64,000 nucleotides of DNA from Craterostigma plantagineum (lineage: Eukaryota; Streptophyta; Magnoliopsida; Lamiales; Linderniaceae). The stretch lies in contig JAPQWV010001375.1 in assembly GCA_027422505.1 (NCBI GenBank), positions 28,840 to 92,839 on the forward strand, in the 5' to 3' direction. The notes beneath the pieces are model-generated. The model saw nothing but the letters and a program-made list of their open reading frames with translations, did not search any database and was not told the origin of the DNA. Of this stretch, positions 33,269-44,805 are shown one piece after another (the first letter of the stretch is position 1; each line of letters starts with the position of its first letter). The translations under genes and the position numbers were made by a program.

Positions 33269-34719
33269 TAGGGGGTGGGCGTTCGGGTTCGGATATTCGG
33301 GTAGTTCGGGTCGGGTAGTTCGGGTTATTTGCAAATCTTTAGAAAAAAAAAGGGCAATAACTTATCATTTGAGGGAGGTGAAACTAATTTTCAGTCTAAT
33401 GGCAGTACTTTGATCGAAACTCAAACATGTAGGGACTGAATCCTAAGCCTAAATTGTAGTTAGGCCTTTTTCTCTAAATTCCCCGAACGGTAATGGCTAT
33501 GAAGGCGTGAATTTTTATAATATATGTTCTCTACACTACAGTTCATTCACCTTGATGATATTTTGTTGTATTTATGAAATGATAAATTAGGTAAAATCAA
33601 CAAGCAAATTCTACTTGTAATCCCCCCCTCTCATGCAAATCTTCTATATTAACATGAATATCATGGGCGGTGTTTCCACAAAATCATGCTGGATTTTTTA
33701 CGATCTGAGGTTATTTCTTCAACTACGTGCCTTAAATAATTTGTATCACAGCTGCTCTTTATATGAAAATGGGGCTTAACACGCGGCATCTTGAGATCAA
33801 TTCCGCATTCCTGTCTTTATCTATGGTGAAGGATTCGAGTCCTAATTCGATTTTGACTTTTTTGACAACAATTTAATTTTGACTTGAGGAACTATCAAGT
33901 ATGCACCATGAAATTGAAAGTATAAATGCATATATAAATATATTTAAAATTAACAAGTGATATTTATAAATGCATATATAAATATTTAAAATATATTCTC
34001 AAAATTTTATAAATAAACATATAAAATATATAAATAAATGCATATAATTAACAAGTGATATTTTCTATCAATGCATATATAAATGCATATAATTAACAAG
34101 TGATATTTTATATCAATGCATATATAAATATTTAAAATATATTCTCAAAATTTTATAAATAAACATATAAAGATATGTATATATTATTTATTGAAAACAA
34201 AATATCCAAATATTGTAAGTGATATTAATACAAAATTTCCAAATATTGTAAATGCTATTAATATATTACATGGATATTTTGATTTGTATTGAATTATACT
34301 CCCTCCGTCCCAAAAGTTTTTGTACATTTTACTAAATCGGGCGTCCCACATCTTTTGTACATTTCCTTTTTTAGCAAAAAAACTATCACAAACAATCAAT
34401 ATAATAATATTAAATATCATCAAAAGACGTGCCAAAACATACACTTTTTTACCTTTCCAACACACTATATTATTAAAATATTCAGTTTCTTAATTCCCGT
34501 GCCAATCCCAAATGTCCATAAAATTATGGGACGGAGGGAGTAATATTTTTAGTCATATCCAATTAAAAAATCGGGTACCCGACTACCCGACGTCGGGTAC
34601 CCGAACCCGATATATACCTGACAAGCGGGTACCCGCCGTAAATCGGGTCGGGTAGTGAAAATCTTAACCCGAACCCGAACTACCCGATACCCGACTACCC
34701 GACCCGATGCCCACCCCTA
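33269..34719. mobile_element. Non-autonomous hAT element in DREB2F copy 2
   Basis: The 1451-bp insertion starts TAGGGGGTGGGCGTTCGGG and ends with the inverse of TAGGGGTGGGCATCGGG. An 8-bp target duplication CTACTGGG is at 33261-33268 and 34720-34727; DREB2F copy 1 has CTACTGGG once. Subterminal TCGGGT/ACCCGA repeats fill both ends. No transposase is present. Confidence 0.95.
34299..34540. mobile_element. Stowaway-type MITE nested in the hAT element
   Basis: The 242-bp unit has the classic CTCCCTCCGTCCC terminus, its inverse GGGACGGAGGGAG, and a TA duplication on both sides (34297-34298 and 34541-34542). Confidence 0.95.
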
Positions 34720-35156
34720 CTACTGGGTTACTCAATTTGAGTGCCCAACCAAGTGTGCATATGATTCACCAAAGGCTGCAAGAACTGAAGAAGACAGGTA
34801 TGCCTCGCCTCGACAGCTCATCATCGAATGATACTACGAATGATGTGCAAGACGGGGTGACCCAGCTAGGGAAAGAAAATGAATTTTCGTCTCTGAGTAT
34901 ATCGGTTGAGAAGCCTCAGGTGGACCTAAATGAATTTCTTCAGCAGCTGGGAGTACTTAAAAAAGGTGGTCTGAAACCTTGTGTTTCCACTGGTTACATT
35001 GAGACGGAGTCCCCATCATCGTCATCAGTCAGAGATAGCAGCAAAGATAATGGTTGTTATTCAGCAGACAAAAACTTAAGTTGGGATGCACCGAGTGAGA
35101 TATCTGGCTTAGATGGTCATATAGAAGCAGGAGAAACCAGTACCTTCCATGTACAT

Positions 35157-35698
35157 TGTTAGGATATGCGGAAATCCCCGATAATTATTTTGCCCGAAAA
35201 ATGACGATAATAAATCAAAGAGACGAAAAATATATGTGGACAGTGACACGAGATTTACGTGGTTCGGTCAGAATGACCTACGTCCACGGGCCGGAGGGTA
35301 GAACTTCTTTATTATGTGGAGTGATTACAGACACGTACACTGACGTGGTACAAAAGCACTACAACAATATTAGGAGTAGGCTAAAGAAAATAACTAGAGG
35401 AGAAAAACGAAGATCTGTGTGGTGTGGTGTTTTATTTCCTTCGCCGAACTCCTATATTTATAGGCAAAAGATTTGCCTTAATGTATCATGTAAACACCTT
35501 TGCCCCTTTTTGACTGATAATCACGGCAGCCGAAATCACAAGGAGAAATGGTCTCCTCTTCATCAATTGGCCCACGTACAAAGCAATAAGGTGACCAAAA
35601 TGAGAATGAAGCATCTTCAGTCCTCGTTTCACGCGCCACTTTGGTTATTCAATCACATGTTTGGTTTGTCTTCTTCTACCAAAAGGTCACGTTCAACA
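35157..35698 (-). repeat. 3' LTR of Copia-3
   Basis: 542 bp, TGTTAGGATATGC... to ...ACGTTCAACA; one base shorter than the other LTR (GCGCCACTT versus GCGCCCACTT). Confidence 0.95.
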
Positions 35699-35783
35699 AA
35701 TCTCCACCTTGACCTTTGGTTCCGTAAATAACTCCACCTTAATTAGAATACCATTATCTCCCTCCGACCATAGCCCTGACGGG

Positions 35784-38700
35784 CTAGTTCACCATTTCTG
35801 AAACACCAATCAAGTCCAAGCAATGCTTGAACTTGGAAACTGGAAGAGCCTTCGTAAACAAATCCGCAGGATTATCCTTCGTGTTAATCTTCTTGATAAA
35901 CACCTTCTTATCTGCAATGATATCACGAATAAAATGATACTTGACATCAATATGCTTAGTCCTTTCGTGATACATCTGATCCTTAGTCAAATGAATAGCA
36001 CTTTGACTATCACAGAAAATTGTAATGACTCCCTGACTCTGAGTTAATTCGCCGAATAACCCTGTCAACCATAATGCTTCCTTGATCGCATCAGTAATGG
36101 CCATGTATTCTGCTTCAGTAGTAGATAACGCCACTACGTGCTGTAGAGTAGCTTTCCAGCTAACTGCACAACCTCCAATACAAAATACATAACCAGTAAG
36201 AGATCGTCGTTTATCGAGATCACCTGCGTAGTCTGAATCGACGAAGCCAACGAGAGTATCACTGTTTCTGCCAAACTCTAAACAAAAGCTTAGAGTACCC
36301 TTCAAGTATCTGAGAATCCACTTCACTGCTTGCCAGTGTTCTTTCCCTGGATTAGCCATATACCTGCTAACAACACTAACAGCCTGTGAAATATCAGGAC
36401 GTGTACATACCATTGCATACATAATACTGCCGACTGCACTTGAGTAAGGAACTCGTGCCATATACGCTTCTTCCTCATCTGATGATGGTGACTGAGCAGC
36501 GCATAGCCTAATGGCTAGCAAGAGGAGTGCTGACTGGTTTGGCATCGCTCATGCCAAATCTCTCCAAAATCTTTCTGAGGTAACTTTCCTGGGTCAGGTA
36601 TAACTTACCAGCTCCTCTATCACGTTTAATCTCCATACCAAGAATCTTCTTAGCTGCTCCCAAATCTTTCATCTCAAATTCACCATTCAATAAGGCCTTC
36701 AACTGGTGAATTTCTGCAAGATTCTTAGCCGCAATGAGCATATCATCAACATATAATAACAGATAAATGAACGAACTGTCATTTAACTTCCGGAAGTAAA
36801 CACAACTATCATACTTGCTCCTGGAGAAACCATGACCCATCATGAAAGAATCAAACCGTTTATACCACTGTCTTGGAGACTGCTTTAATCCGTATAAGGA
36901 TTTCTTTAGTAGACAAACTTGGTCTTCCTTGCCTTCAACTATGAAGCCTTCAGGTTGCTTCATATAAATCTGTTCATCTAAATCGCCATGTAAGAACGCT
37001 GTCTTGACGTCAAGCTGTTCTAACTCCAAATCATACATGGCAACGAATGCAAGTAATACACGAATAGAGCTATGTCTAACGACAGGTGAGAAAACATCAT
37101 TAAAATCAACACCTTGTACCTGACTATAGCCTTTCGCGACTAATCGTGCCTTATACCTTGCATCGTCAGAACCAGATAAACCTTCTTTCTTCTTGAAGAC
37201 CCACTTACTTCCGACTATTTTCTTTTTCTTTGGCGGCGGCACAAGAATCCAAGTATCGTTCTTGTGCAGAGACTCCATTTCTTCATTCATCGCTACCAGC
37301 CATTTATCAGAATTAACATCGCTAATTGCCTCTGAATAGGTAGAAGGTTCGTCGCCTCCACCTGTTTCTTGCGCCACTGATAAAGCGTACGAAACTAAAT
37401 TTACGTACCGCTGTGGTAGTCGAATCTCCCGTCTCTCCCTATCTCTGGCTATAGAATATTCCTGCTCGACGCTTTCATTTTCAACAGGATCTGAATCAGG
37501 TTCTGGCTCATCCTCTTGATCTGTTGAACTCGTAGCAGGGTCATCTGAAGGATCTTTGCTGATCTCGAGCTCCACCTCGCTGTGTACACTATCCTTCTTT
37601 TCTTCATTAGAAGAATTAGTAGACTCTTTCGAAGGATGTAACATAGAAGACTCGTCAAATGTAACATCTCTGCTAATTATGAATTTGGGTGACTTGGGAT
37701 CAGGATTATATAGTCTATATCCTTTCACCCCTGAAGCGTAACCGAGGAAAATACACTTCTTAGCTCTAGGCTCTAACTTTCCCTCGTTTACGTGCATATA
37801 AGCTGGGCACCCAAATATTCTTAAGTTGGAGTAATCAGCAGGAGTACCTGACCATACTTCCTCAGGAGTCTTGAAATTGATCGGTGAACACGGTGAGCGG
37901 TTGACAATATAACATGCTGCAGCGATAGCTTCAGCCCAAAAATCATTTGTCAACCCAGCGTTGGAGATCATACATCGAGCTCTCTCTAAAAGCGTCCGGT
38001 TCATGCGCTCGGCAACACCATTTTGTTGAGGCGTCATTCGAACAGTACGATGTCGAGCAATTCCTTCATTCTTGCAGAACTCGTTGAACTCGCTTCCACA
38101 AAATTCTAAGCCATTATCTGTCCGCAACCGCTTGATCTGTTTTCCTGTCTGCTTTTCAATCAAAGCTTTCCATTGTTTAAACGTTAGGAAAACATCACTC
38201 TTCTGTTTAAGAAAATAGACCCAGACTTTCCTTGAAAAATCATCAATGAAAGTCAACATGTATCTTGCACCACCTTTGGACGGAACACGAGAAGGACCCC
38301 ATACATCAGAATGAATATAGTCCAAAGTACCTTTCATCCTGTGGACAGCTGGCGAATTGAAGCTGACTCGTTTCTGCTTCCCAAAAATACAATGTTCGCA
38401 AAAGTCCATCTTACCAGTACTTTGACCGCAAAGTAGGCCCCGCTTGCTTAAAATCGTCAAGCCTTTTTCTCCCATGTGTCCAAGTCGCATATGCCATAAT
38501 CTCGTGGTATCAACCTCCGGGGATGTCGAAACTGCAGCGGAACCTGTAACAGTAGTTCCCTGCAAAATATATAAATTTCCAGACCTGCAAGCTTTCATCA
38601 CGACAAGGGCACCTCTGGCAATCTTTAAAACTCCACCTTCACCTGAGAACCTGCACCCTTGAGATTCAAGTGTGCCTAAAGAGATAAGATTTCTCTTCAT

Positions 38701-39753
38701 ATCTGGAACATGTCTGACTTCTGTGAGCGTTCGGATGATTCCGTCGAACATCTTGATCCTAACTGTGCCTTTACCAACAACTTTACACGGAGCGTCATTT
38801 CCCATTAAGACATATCCACCATCAAAATTTTCATATGTGGAAAAACAATCTCGACTCCGACTTATGTGGTAAGAACAACCCGAATCTAAGATCCACTCAT
38901 TATCAGACCTAACAATATTTGCAGTTGCTACAAAAATAGTTCCATCACTCTCATCAGCAGCTACACTAGCTTCGGCGGGTTTATTAAATTGCTGATTATT
39001 TTTCTCCTTATTTTTTAATTTAAAACAATCAGCTTTAATGTGACCCTTTTTCTTGCAAAAATTACAGACTTTATTTCTGTACCTGGATTTTGACCTTTCT
39101 TTAGATCTGCTATTTTCAGCGTCTCTACGTTCTGGTCTTCCCCGTGCAAACAGACCTTCTGCCTGGCTACCACTTGTTTCTCCCGTAATATCCCTGTCTA
39201 TCTGCTCTTTCGATTGCAACGCAGATTTGACACTAGAATACGATATCGTATCTTTTCCATATATTATAGTGTCACGAAAATGCTTTAAAGACGAGGGAAG
39301 GGAACACAACAATATTATGGCCTGATATTCGTCTGTCACTTTTACTTCTACGTTTGCCAAATCAATAATGATAGAGTCGAATTTATCGAGATGCGAGAGA
39401 ATAGAAGTACCTTCCGTCATTTTCATACTGTAAAGCTTCTGCTTTAAATAAAGCCGATTCTCCTTAGTCTTCTTCATGTAGATCGCTTTTAACGCATCCC
39501 ACATACCCATGGCCGTCGTCTCCGTGGCAACTTCTTGTAAAACCTCGTAAGAGAGATTTAATATAATAGCCGATCTGGCTTTCTTGTCCAATTCATTAAA
39601 TTGATCATCTTTCATTTCGGTTGGTTTCTTCTTTGCGCCTTCAAGCGCCACCTCACAACCGTCTTGAATGAGTATGGCCTCCATCTTGAGACTCCACATT
39701 GCAAAGTTGACATTTCTGTCGAACTTTTCAATTGACATTTTTGTTATCGTCAT
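35784..39753 (-). pseudogene. Copia-3 Gag-Pol with a single frameshift
   Basis: The frame opens at the ATG at 39753 ([20 protein letters not shown]). It carries gag, the CCHC knuckle [14 protein letters not shown], protease [13 protein letters not shown], integrase ([47 protein letters not shown]) and reverse transcriptase ([26 protein letters not shown]). It stops at 36508 in ...STPLASH. A second frame (to 35784) resumes with [14 protein letters not shown] and encodes a full RNase H ([35 protein letters not shown]). A shift at 36508-36512, consistent with two lost bases, is the only defect I see. Confidence 0.92.
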
Positions 39754-39793
39754 GGTGGCTAAAAATAAATCGGGGTTGGCTCTGATACCAATT

Positions 39794-40336
39794 TGTTAGG
39801 ATATGCGGAAATCCCCGATAATTATTTTGCCCGAAAAATGACGATAATAAATCAAAGAGACGAAAAATATATGTGGACAGTGACACGAGATTTACGTGGT
39901 TCGGTCAGAATGACCTACGTCCACGGGCCGGAGGGTAGAACTTCTTTATTATGTGGAGTGATTACAGACACGTACACTGACGTGGTACAAAAGCACTACA
40001 ACAATATTAGGAGTAGGCTAAAGAAAATAACTAGAGGAGAAAAACGAAGATCTGTGTGGTGTGGTGTTTTATTTCCTTCGCCGAACTCCTATATTTATAG
40101 GCAAAAGATTTGCCTTAATGTATCATGTAAACACCTTTGCCCCTTTTTGACTGATAATCACGGCAGCCGAAATCACAAGGAGAAATGGTCTCCTCTTCAT
40201 CAATTGGCCCACGTACAAAGCAATAAGGTGACCAAAATGAGAATGAAGCATCTTCAGTCCTCGTTTCACGCGCCCACTTTGGTTATTCAATCACATGTTT
40301 GGTTTGTCTTCTTCTACCAAAAGGTCACGTTCAACA
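39794..40336 (-). repeat. 5' LTR of Copia-3
   Basis: 543 bp; abuts AATTGGTATCAGAGCC on its internal side. Confidence 0.95.
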
Positions 40337-40459
40337 TACATGATGGCAGCGGGCAACTTGTTTTTTCTCCTTCGACCTGGAATTTCTAGAAGATATAGGA
40401 TATAATCCAGTCACAGGGTCAAAAGGTTATGAATTGTTGCATCTCCATTATAAGGACAG

Positions 40460-40490
<31 letters not shown>

Positions 40491-40839
40491 CATGATCATA
40501 CAATATAGAAATGCTATTTGCGTTAATGCATCTGTTGTGTTGTACATTGACAAACATAAGAGAACAGTAAGAGAAAATGCAGGGACCCAGCTGAGAAGAA
40601 TCATTGCGCTTACGCTGTCATAAGGGCATATAATTCAACATATTCGAAGAAAGATTGCTCTTGGAAGCTGGTGAGTATAAATGTTGCAGATAGATAGATG
40701 ATAGATCCCTGAGTTTCAAAATAATTATTCATCATCAAGCCTGAGTTACAACACTGGTAACAATATGACTGTACAGAAATAAGTTAACAGCAAATGTAAA
40801 GTTCACATTCAGGTGAAACAAGCAAAGCTAGTCAACGTT

Positions 40840-43040
40840 TTAGTATGATGGTTCAGTTCCATCGTGAAGAGCACAGCAGACGGTTGCTTTCTGATGCCCT
40901 CTGTAGATTTTGATTTCATCACCAGTGGAGACAGACCATAACCTCGCAGTTGAATCAGAAGAAGCTACAGGGGATTCAATTGTTTGTCACAAATTCACAA
41001 AAACAAAAACTGAAAAGTGTGGATGCAATGGCAAAGATACTATACAAAGAAACACGCTGACTGTATATCGTGATTATACCAGTAATTAGAAATGCACCAT
41101 CAACTGAGAAGACACAGTCCCAAACCCAGCGTTGATGTCCTGCAACACACAGCAACGAGGTTGACATTTACTTCAAAATCTTAATCTAGTTAAAGGAGGC
41201 TATATGGTATGGAATGCATACCTTCAAGTGTTTTCTCCAAGGTAAATCCATCCACGTTCCATATCTTGACAGTATGGTCGGAAGATGCAGTGGCCAAGTA
41301 CCTGAAGATTTCTTACACAAGCATGCAACGGAGAACAATCAAAGTGGTTTTGATTAAGGATGGTCGTTGGCACTGACCTGTTATGTTCGCACAATTCAGG
41401 AGAAAGAAGACATTTAAGAATGTATCCATCGTGAGCCCGTAGCTTATGAAGTGGTTCAAAGTTGGTTATAGTCTGCCATTAATCATGCAACACCAACACA
41501 TCATGTATATACTGTAAACCACATACGAACAGATATCGCTCATATAATCTCATGTATGTGTCAACTATCACCTGAGTCCCTTGTAATAGGCGCCACACAT
41601 AACAAGTCCCGCGGTTGTTTGCTGCGACAACTAAGCTTCCGTCCCACATTACAGTTAAGGATCTTACTGCTGTATCCACCTCGGGAACCTACGAATTATT
41701 GAATTTTCTATGTCAAAAGATTATGCCAGATCATAGTCCAAAGCATTTAAAAGAAGAATTAGTTCCTTACCAACTCGCAACTGCATGAGTTTGCCGTAAG
41801 ATCCCAGACACGGATATTCCCATTTTGATCACCTGATATTAGTTCAGTCTTCGAATGATCAAAATAACAAGAGGTGAGTGCAACGTCTTTAGAAATGCAA
41901 GATGGTCGAAAAAAATATATGCTCGAATAATTTATAACTGTATGTTTTATAGCCTCACATTTAAAGTTAGTAATTTTGTGATGTTTGGTTATTTTTGGAT
42001 AATTAAGGTAAATAATGGTTTTAAATTGATTCCAGGGAGATAAAAAATAAGATATAACTGCAGTTTAGACAGAAGACGACACATTCTTTTATAATCGTTT
42101 CGTTCGCATAGACACCAACAGAAGATTCGATAAATCAAACTATCATTGTAGCTGAAGTTCTCAGATATTACCAAAGAAGTTACAATAAAAAAATGACGGA
42201 AAGCAAAACTGGTATTAAGACCTGATTCGGGTGCAAAACAACAGTATTGACTGCAGCACGGCTCTCATATTCCCTCTGGCAACCTGGTGCTCTGCATCAA
42301 CCAGAAACAAACAAGATTAAGTCAGCACCAGATAATTGAGTATAACTATAGAGTTTTCGATATACCTCAGGTCCCAGATCTTTACAGTGCCATCTTCAGA
42401 ACCAGAATACATCCAATTTCCATCACATTGGAACCCCACTGCCATTACATTGTTCGTATGAGAATCATAGCTCATCAGCTGACATAACAACAAGAACAAG
42501 AAAATGAGGAAGAAGTCCAAAGCATTCGAATAGAAGATATGTAGAAATTGCAACGAAAAAAATAGTAAAAAACTTTATACCGGTTGTGGACTGCTTGAAT
42601 TGACATCGAACAGCCGAATATGTGGATTTCCAGCTGCAGCAAGGTAGCGTTTGTCTGGGGTAATCTCTAGCCTGTTTACTTGCTGGCAGGAGTTTTAAAG
42701 TTAATGTACCAGATTGCACAAGTAAGCACCAACATAATTTCTGCCGCCGGACAATTTTGTTTTGGCAAGGAAAACCATAAAGCTTCCTCATTAAATAAGA
42801 AAAGCATATGGACTAAAATGCACATATTTCAGGAACCTAAAATAACTATCAGTGATAATCAATGGACAAAATAGCAATAAAAGATTTTGAAAAGGCTGAC
42901 CAAACTAGAAAGTTGGGAGCTTTAGAGCTTACAGATTCCGGATACTGTATAGTCCTGTAGCATCGCCCACTTTTTGCTTCCCAGAACCGAATCGTGCGAT
43001 CATAGCTTGCCGTGGCCAAAACCACTGATGGTTGACTCAT
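40840..43040 (-). CDS. LST8: LST8, TOR complex WD40 subunit (intact copy)
   Basis: Seven-bladed WD40 propeller that binds and stabilises the TOR kinase domain in TORC1. I reconstruct ten exons, all in phase: 42933-43040, 42581-42682, 42366-42478, 42222-42291, 41771-41848, 41572-41688, 41378-41472, 41222-41301, 41080-41139 and 40840-40964. They give 948 bp, 315 aa. It begins [20 protein letters not shown] and ends [10 protein letters not shown]. Near-invariant blocks include [84 protein letters not shown] and [20 protein letters not shown]. It is divergent from SmE upstream. A copy lacking exon 1 lies 31.5 kb to the left, so this is the one working copy in the window. Confidence 0.96.
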
Positions 43041-43954
43041 GACTAGTCTGTTGTTTCCTGCTTACGAATGGGGTCGTCTATTGCAATGATATTAAGCCGA
43101 GCTTGAGATCGAGTTACTGCAGCAATCTTTGTTAAGTGACCACTTTCCCTAAAAGATTAGGAGTGCATCACTTTTTAAATTATATAATTTATTTCCAACA
43201 CGCACCCACGTTTAGGCTGATTTCCCTATTATCTAGCCTTTAACGTGCAACTCTCATAAATAGCTGGTCGTGAGATTCGTACTCAGGACACGGCCCGCTC
43301 CAATACCGAAACGGAAACACCCACTCTTCAGGAAAAAAAGAGCCCAAAGCTTGATAAGGAAACCAAAGCATCGATCTTTGTACATGTGCTGATTGATAAA
43401 GATCAAGGACTGTGTACAACAGAAAAACAAGAAAAAAAAAAGGACGGTCCATCGTTACATAGAAAATTCATACTTTTATTACCTGTAAATTTCTCCGAGA
43501 TGTTCGCAACAGCTTAAACCATCAGTCAGCTGCGGACAATAGTGTTCAAGGGTTTGGCGAAATACGAGAGCATCTCATTAATCAGGGTTCTTTGTGTTTA
43601 GGAAGCAAATTCCTTGTTATTACACCACACCACTCTGCGTATGGAAACATCTAACGAACAATCGATGTTTCATGTTACAAATACAATGCTCTAAAAGTTG
43701 GGCTAAATTCTGATTTTGCTCCTAAATTAGCCGAAAAAAGAATACAGTTTTCTCATGGACTGGCCCAAAACCTTTGGGCATTGGGACTACTCAAACTCAT
43801 ATAGGCTCAATGGCCCAACTATTACCTTTTCTCTGATATGACAAGCTTTTTCCTACTGAAGCGAGAAGAGGAGCTGAAAGGAACATTGGATTGAGCTAGG
43901 GTTTAGCAGCTATCAATCACAACGAAGTAACAAAGCTTTGAGATTTAGACATCC
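43041..43954. promoter_or_regulatory. Divergent intergenic region between LST8 and SmE
   Basis: About 0.9 kb separates the two start codons, so both promoters must lie here. Just before SmE there is a GAGCTAGGGTTTAGCAGC leader motif typical of plant housekeeping genes (43893-43910). No other element is assigned. Confidence 0.5.
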
Positions 43955-44245
43955 ATGGCGAGCACGAAGGTCCAGCGTATCATGACTCAACCCATCAATT
44001 TGATTTTCAGGTTTCTACAGAGCAAAGCTCGCATACAGATTTGGCTGTTTGAGCAAAAAGATCTGAGGATCGAAGGACGCATCATCGGCTTCGACGAGTA
44101 CATGAATTTGGTTCTGGACGACGCGGAAGAGCTCAACGTGAAGAAAAGCGTCAGGAAACAGTTGGGTCGGATTTTATTGAAAGGAGACAACATAACTCTC
44201 ATGATGAGAAAGTGGCAATCTTCCCGGGCTGTTATTTTCAGGTAG
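43955..44245 (+). CDS. SmE: Small nuclear ribonucleoprotein SmE, intronless with altered C-terminus
   Basis: Core Sm-ring protein of spliceosomal U snRNPs. The 96-codon frame starts [20 protein letters not shown], and both Sm motifs are present: Sm1 spanning [20 protein letters not shown] and [11 protein letters not shown], and Sm2 [15 protein letters not shown]. The plant protein normally ends shortly after LMM in N-T-G-K. Here the sequence continues [12 protein letters not shown], which looks like a small deletion just after LMM that shifts the frame. No intron interrupts the frame, whereas I recall plant SmE genes as being split. It may be a retrocopy, but no poly(A) tract or target duplication was identified. 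The Sm fold itself is complete, so it could still function. Confidence 0.85.
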   Translation: MASTKVQRIMTQPINLIFRFLQSKARIQIWLFEQKDLRIEGRIIGFDEYMNLVLDDAEELNVKKSVRKQLGRILLKGDNITLMMRKWQSSRAVIFR

Positions 44246-44797
44246 CCTTTCGTTGTTTGTTTGTTCTCTCTTTTTTTCCTCGTTAAGGTGATCCGCAACT
44301 ACTGTTTGATTATATGCCTCTTTCTTCCTAAGTTGCTTTGAATGTATTATGATGTTTTGAAAGGAAGGCCGGTTGCTTGCACGTGGACAGCTTCATATTG
44401 CAGGAATACAACGTTCCTCCCATGGAGAATCGACGTTATATTGATCATTGATGATACCAAGCTGATAGTTATTGCTGGATTTTACAGGCAAAGAGTATTG
44501 TGAATTTACTTTTTGGAGGCTTAGAATGACACCGCTTGGTTCGGACATTATCGCTAATCCTCGTCCTCTTGCTCCTGTTACTTTAGCTTATGGTTTCTCT
44601 TTGTAATATGGAAATTTTTTCTGTGATGTACGAGAACCAGTAGTTTATGGCTTTCTTGTCTTATAAAATGCTCATGCTTCTTGTATCTGTTGGAGATATT
44701 GTGAATTCATTGAAACATTTTCGGGTCTGGCCTCATTTGGAGATATAAATGAATTCATATTTTCTTGAAGGTACTTGAATTAAAGGTATTTGACAAG
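44246..44797. other. 3' flank of SmE
   Basis: T-rich untranslated-type sequence with no protein homology; ends at the hAT target duplication. Confidence 0.5.
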
Positions 44798-44805
44798 GTT
44801 AGAAC

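Larger units (their letters stand above)
35157..40336 (-). mobile_element. Ty1/copia LTR retrotransposon Copia-3 in DREB2F copy 2
   Basis: The 5180-bp element is flanked by the target duplication TACAT (35152-35156 and 40337-40341), which occurs once in DREB2F copy 1. LTRs of 542 and 543 bp (35157-35698 and 39794-40336) appear to differ by one base in a C-run only. The primer site TGGTATCAGAGCC follows the right-hand LTR on the minus strand; the purine-rich GGTGGAGATT precedes the left-hand one. It is a very recent insertion. Gag-pol is open except for one frameshift near 36510. Confidence 0.96.
33143..40389 (+). pseudogene. DREB2F: Truncated and interrupted DREB2F copy 2
   Basis: The copy starts abruptly at codon 76 of DREB2F ([12 protein letters not shown]), immediately after NLR-upstream DNA, so most of the AP2 domain is gone. 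The remaining coding sequence is in three pieces: 33143-33268, 34720-35156 (overlapping the target duplicates) and 40337-40389. They are separated by a hAT element and by Copia-3. Only two substitutions from the intact gene are visible (GAGTGCCC for GAGCGCCC; CAAGACGG for CAAGGCGG). It encodes no functional protein. Confidence 0.93.
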
